Below are positions 62,928 through 64,000 of a stretch of 64,000 nucleotides of DNA, piece by piece. The stretch spans positions 1 through 64,000 of the forward strand of contig NZ_JAIVFX010000019.1 in NCBI RefSeq assembly GCF_020829625.1. The letters run 5' to 3'. Position 1 is the first letter of the stretch; the number at the start of each line of letters is the position of its first letter. This stretch comes from Nostoc sp. XA010 (GTDB lineage: Bacteria; Cyanobacteriota; Cyanobacteriia; Cyanobacteriales; Nostocaceae). The notes below the pieces were generated by a model, which was given only the letters and a program-made list of their open reading frames with translations, did no database searches and was not told the DNA's origin. Made by a program: the position numbers and the translations under genes.

Positions 62928-63983
62928 ATGCACGAGTCTATCGAACTAATCGAAAAGCTAGTTAATGGCATAGATACCTTCAACCGCCTGCGCGAACAAG
63001 AGATTGACATTGGAGTGACGCCTAAGCAAGAAGTCTACCGGGAAGACAAGGTAGTACTGTATCACTTCCAATCACAGGCGGAAAACTTGTTTAATATTCC
63101 GATCCTAATTGTTTATGCGTTAGTTAACCGTCCCTACATTGTAGATTTACAGGAGGGGCGATCGCTTGTTGCCAATTTACTCAAACTTGGTCTAGACGTT
63201 TACTTGATTGACTGGGGATATCCTGATCAAGACGATCGCTGGCTCACTATTGATAAATACATCAATGGGTATATCAATAACTGTGTAGATGTCATCCGCT
63301 CCCGCCACAACTTAGAGCAGATTAACTTATTGGGAATTTGTCAGGGGGGAACCTTCAGTCTTTGCTACAGTTCCCTTTACCCAGAAAAGGTAAAAAACCT
63401 AATTACTATGGTTACGCCAGTTGATTTTCACATCAATGAAGGACTTCTCAATGTTTGGAGTGGAAGCAGTTTAGGGACACAAGGATTAGATGTCGATCTC
63501 CTGGTTGACACTTTAGGTAACATTCCTGGCAACTTTCTCAACTTTGTCTTCGTAATGCTGAAGCCTTTTCAGTTGGGTGTCAAAAAGTATATTGATATTC
63601 TAGAGATTGTTGAGTATGAGGACAAGCTGATCAACTTTCTCCGCATGGAAAAGTGGATTTTTGACAGTCCAGATCAAGCTGGAGAGACTTTTCGACAGTT
63701 CATTAAGGACTTCTATCAAGAAAACAAGTTAATTAAAGGTCAGATTGAGATTGGCAACAAGCGAGTGGATTTGAAAAATATCCGCATCCCAATTTTAAAC
63801 ATTTATGCCGAACAGGATCATCTAGTTTTACCAGCATCATCCTTAGCTCTTGAGAAATATGTTGGCAGTGTTGACTATACAGTGCGATCGTTTCCAGTTG
63901 GACATATTGGTATGTATGTGAGCAGCAAAGTTCAAAAAGACCTACCGCCAACGATTGCCGATTGGCTAAAGACGCGAGAATAA
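62928..63983 (+). CDS. phaC: Class III polyhydroxyalkanoate synthase subunit PhaC
   Basis: A 351-aa synthase that polymerises 3-hydroxyacyl-CoA into storage polyester. IDIGVTPKQEVYREDKVVLY is the class III start, the lipase-like box LGICQGG has the nucleophile Cys138, with Asp297 in YAEQDHLV and His326 in GHIGMY. The spacing agrees with known class III enzymes. ATG 62928 is chosen over TTG 62886. It works with PhaE; the short PhaE-like gene lies 470 bases upstream. Confidence 0.93.
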   Translation: MHESIELIEKLVNGIDTFNRLREQEIDIGVTPKQEVYREDKVVLYHFQSQAENLFNIPILIVYALVNRPYIVDLQEGRSLVANLLKLGLDVYLIDWGYPDQDDRWLTIDKYINGYINNCVDVIRSRHNLEQINLLGICQGGTFSLCYSSLYPEKVKNLITMVTPVDFHINEGLLNVWSGSSLGTQGLDVDLLVDTLGNIPGNFLNFVFVMLKPFQLGVKKYIDILEIVEYEDKLINFLRMEKWIFDSPDQAGETFRQFIKDFYQENKLIKGQIEIGNKRVDLKNIRIPILNIYAEQDHLVLPASSLALEKYVGSVDYTVRSFPVGHIGMYVSSKVQKDLPPTIADWLKTRE

Positions 63984-64000
63984 AATATTGATTTTTTCAA

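Noticed and set aside
1..64000. tRNA, rRNA or other structured RNA genes
   Set aside because: Intergenic regions were scanned by eye for T-loop-like GGTTCGAATCC patterns and long conserved RNA features; none was found. A covariance-model scan would be decisive.

Overview
The window reads as chromosomal DNA of a filamentous, Nostoc-like cyanobacterium (Nostocales). The evidence is the frequent HIP1 octamer GCGATCGC, heptameric short tandem repeats between genes, a valyl-tRNA synthetase carrying the cyanobacterial CAAD membrane domain, a high-light-inducible (Hlip) protein, a CrtO-type carotenoid ketolase, a cyanobacterial RRM protein and a class III PHA synthase. No rRNA, tRNA or CRISPR array was recognised by eye.

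Layout. 0-5.4 kb: the 3' part of an IS200/IS605 transposase, a dienelactone hydrolase, a sugar kinase plus AmpG-like transporter, and a lipoprotein/glutathionylspermidine-synthase-like pair resembling E. coli YgiB-YgiC. 5.5-14 kb: housekeeping genes (valS, cysC, a UbiB-type kinase, recN). 14-17.4 kb: a minus-strand export operon, ABC ATPase > ABC permease > MarR regulator > MFS pump, with overlapping genes. 17.5-19.5 kb: two toxin-antitoxin modules (UPF0175/PIN and MazE/MazF) and a duplicated scrap of the PIN gene. 19.5-32.5 kb: a shuffled accessory region with methyltransferases, a protein phosphatase whose start lies inside a pdxJ stub, dispersed sulfonate genes (two SsuA-like proteins, SsuD, a shortened orphan permease), VOC and GNAT enzymes, an RRM protein, and a 135-bp MITE with perfect 10-bp target duplications inside a broken gene.

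32.9-48 kb: conserved unknowns (DUF4112, coiled-coil, DUF3131, Uma2), threonine aldolase, remnants of a response regulator, a cupin protein and a TetR regulator, an MlaF/MlaD lipid-transport pair, a protein with two Tudor-knot/chromo-barrel-like repeats, a NahK-like kinase with a DOMON-like partner, and a DUF3223 protein. 48-57 kb: HflX, isoaspartyl peptidase, an ATP-grasp enzyme with a hairpin directly in front of its start, a methyltransferase, DUF72, an MFS transporter, and two foldback elements sharing the same terminal repeat. 57-64 kb: a KAP-type P-loop NTPase, then a stress/storage block of CrtO-like ketolase, Hlip, general-stress protein, a short PhaE-like subunit, an untracked 58-aa membrane protein, a strong hairpin, and PhaC.

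No single large undescribed system stands out. The most interesting leads are the phaE / small membrane protein / hairpin / phaC arrangement, the Tudor-knot protein, the heptamer array that runs through the mlaF-like start codon and creates micro-uORFs, the phosphatase that took its start from a pdxJ fragment, and the small non-autonomous elements.
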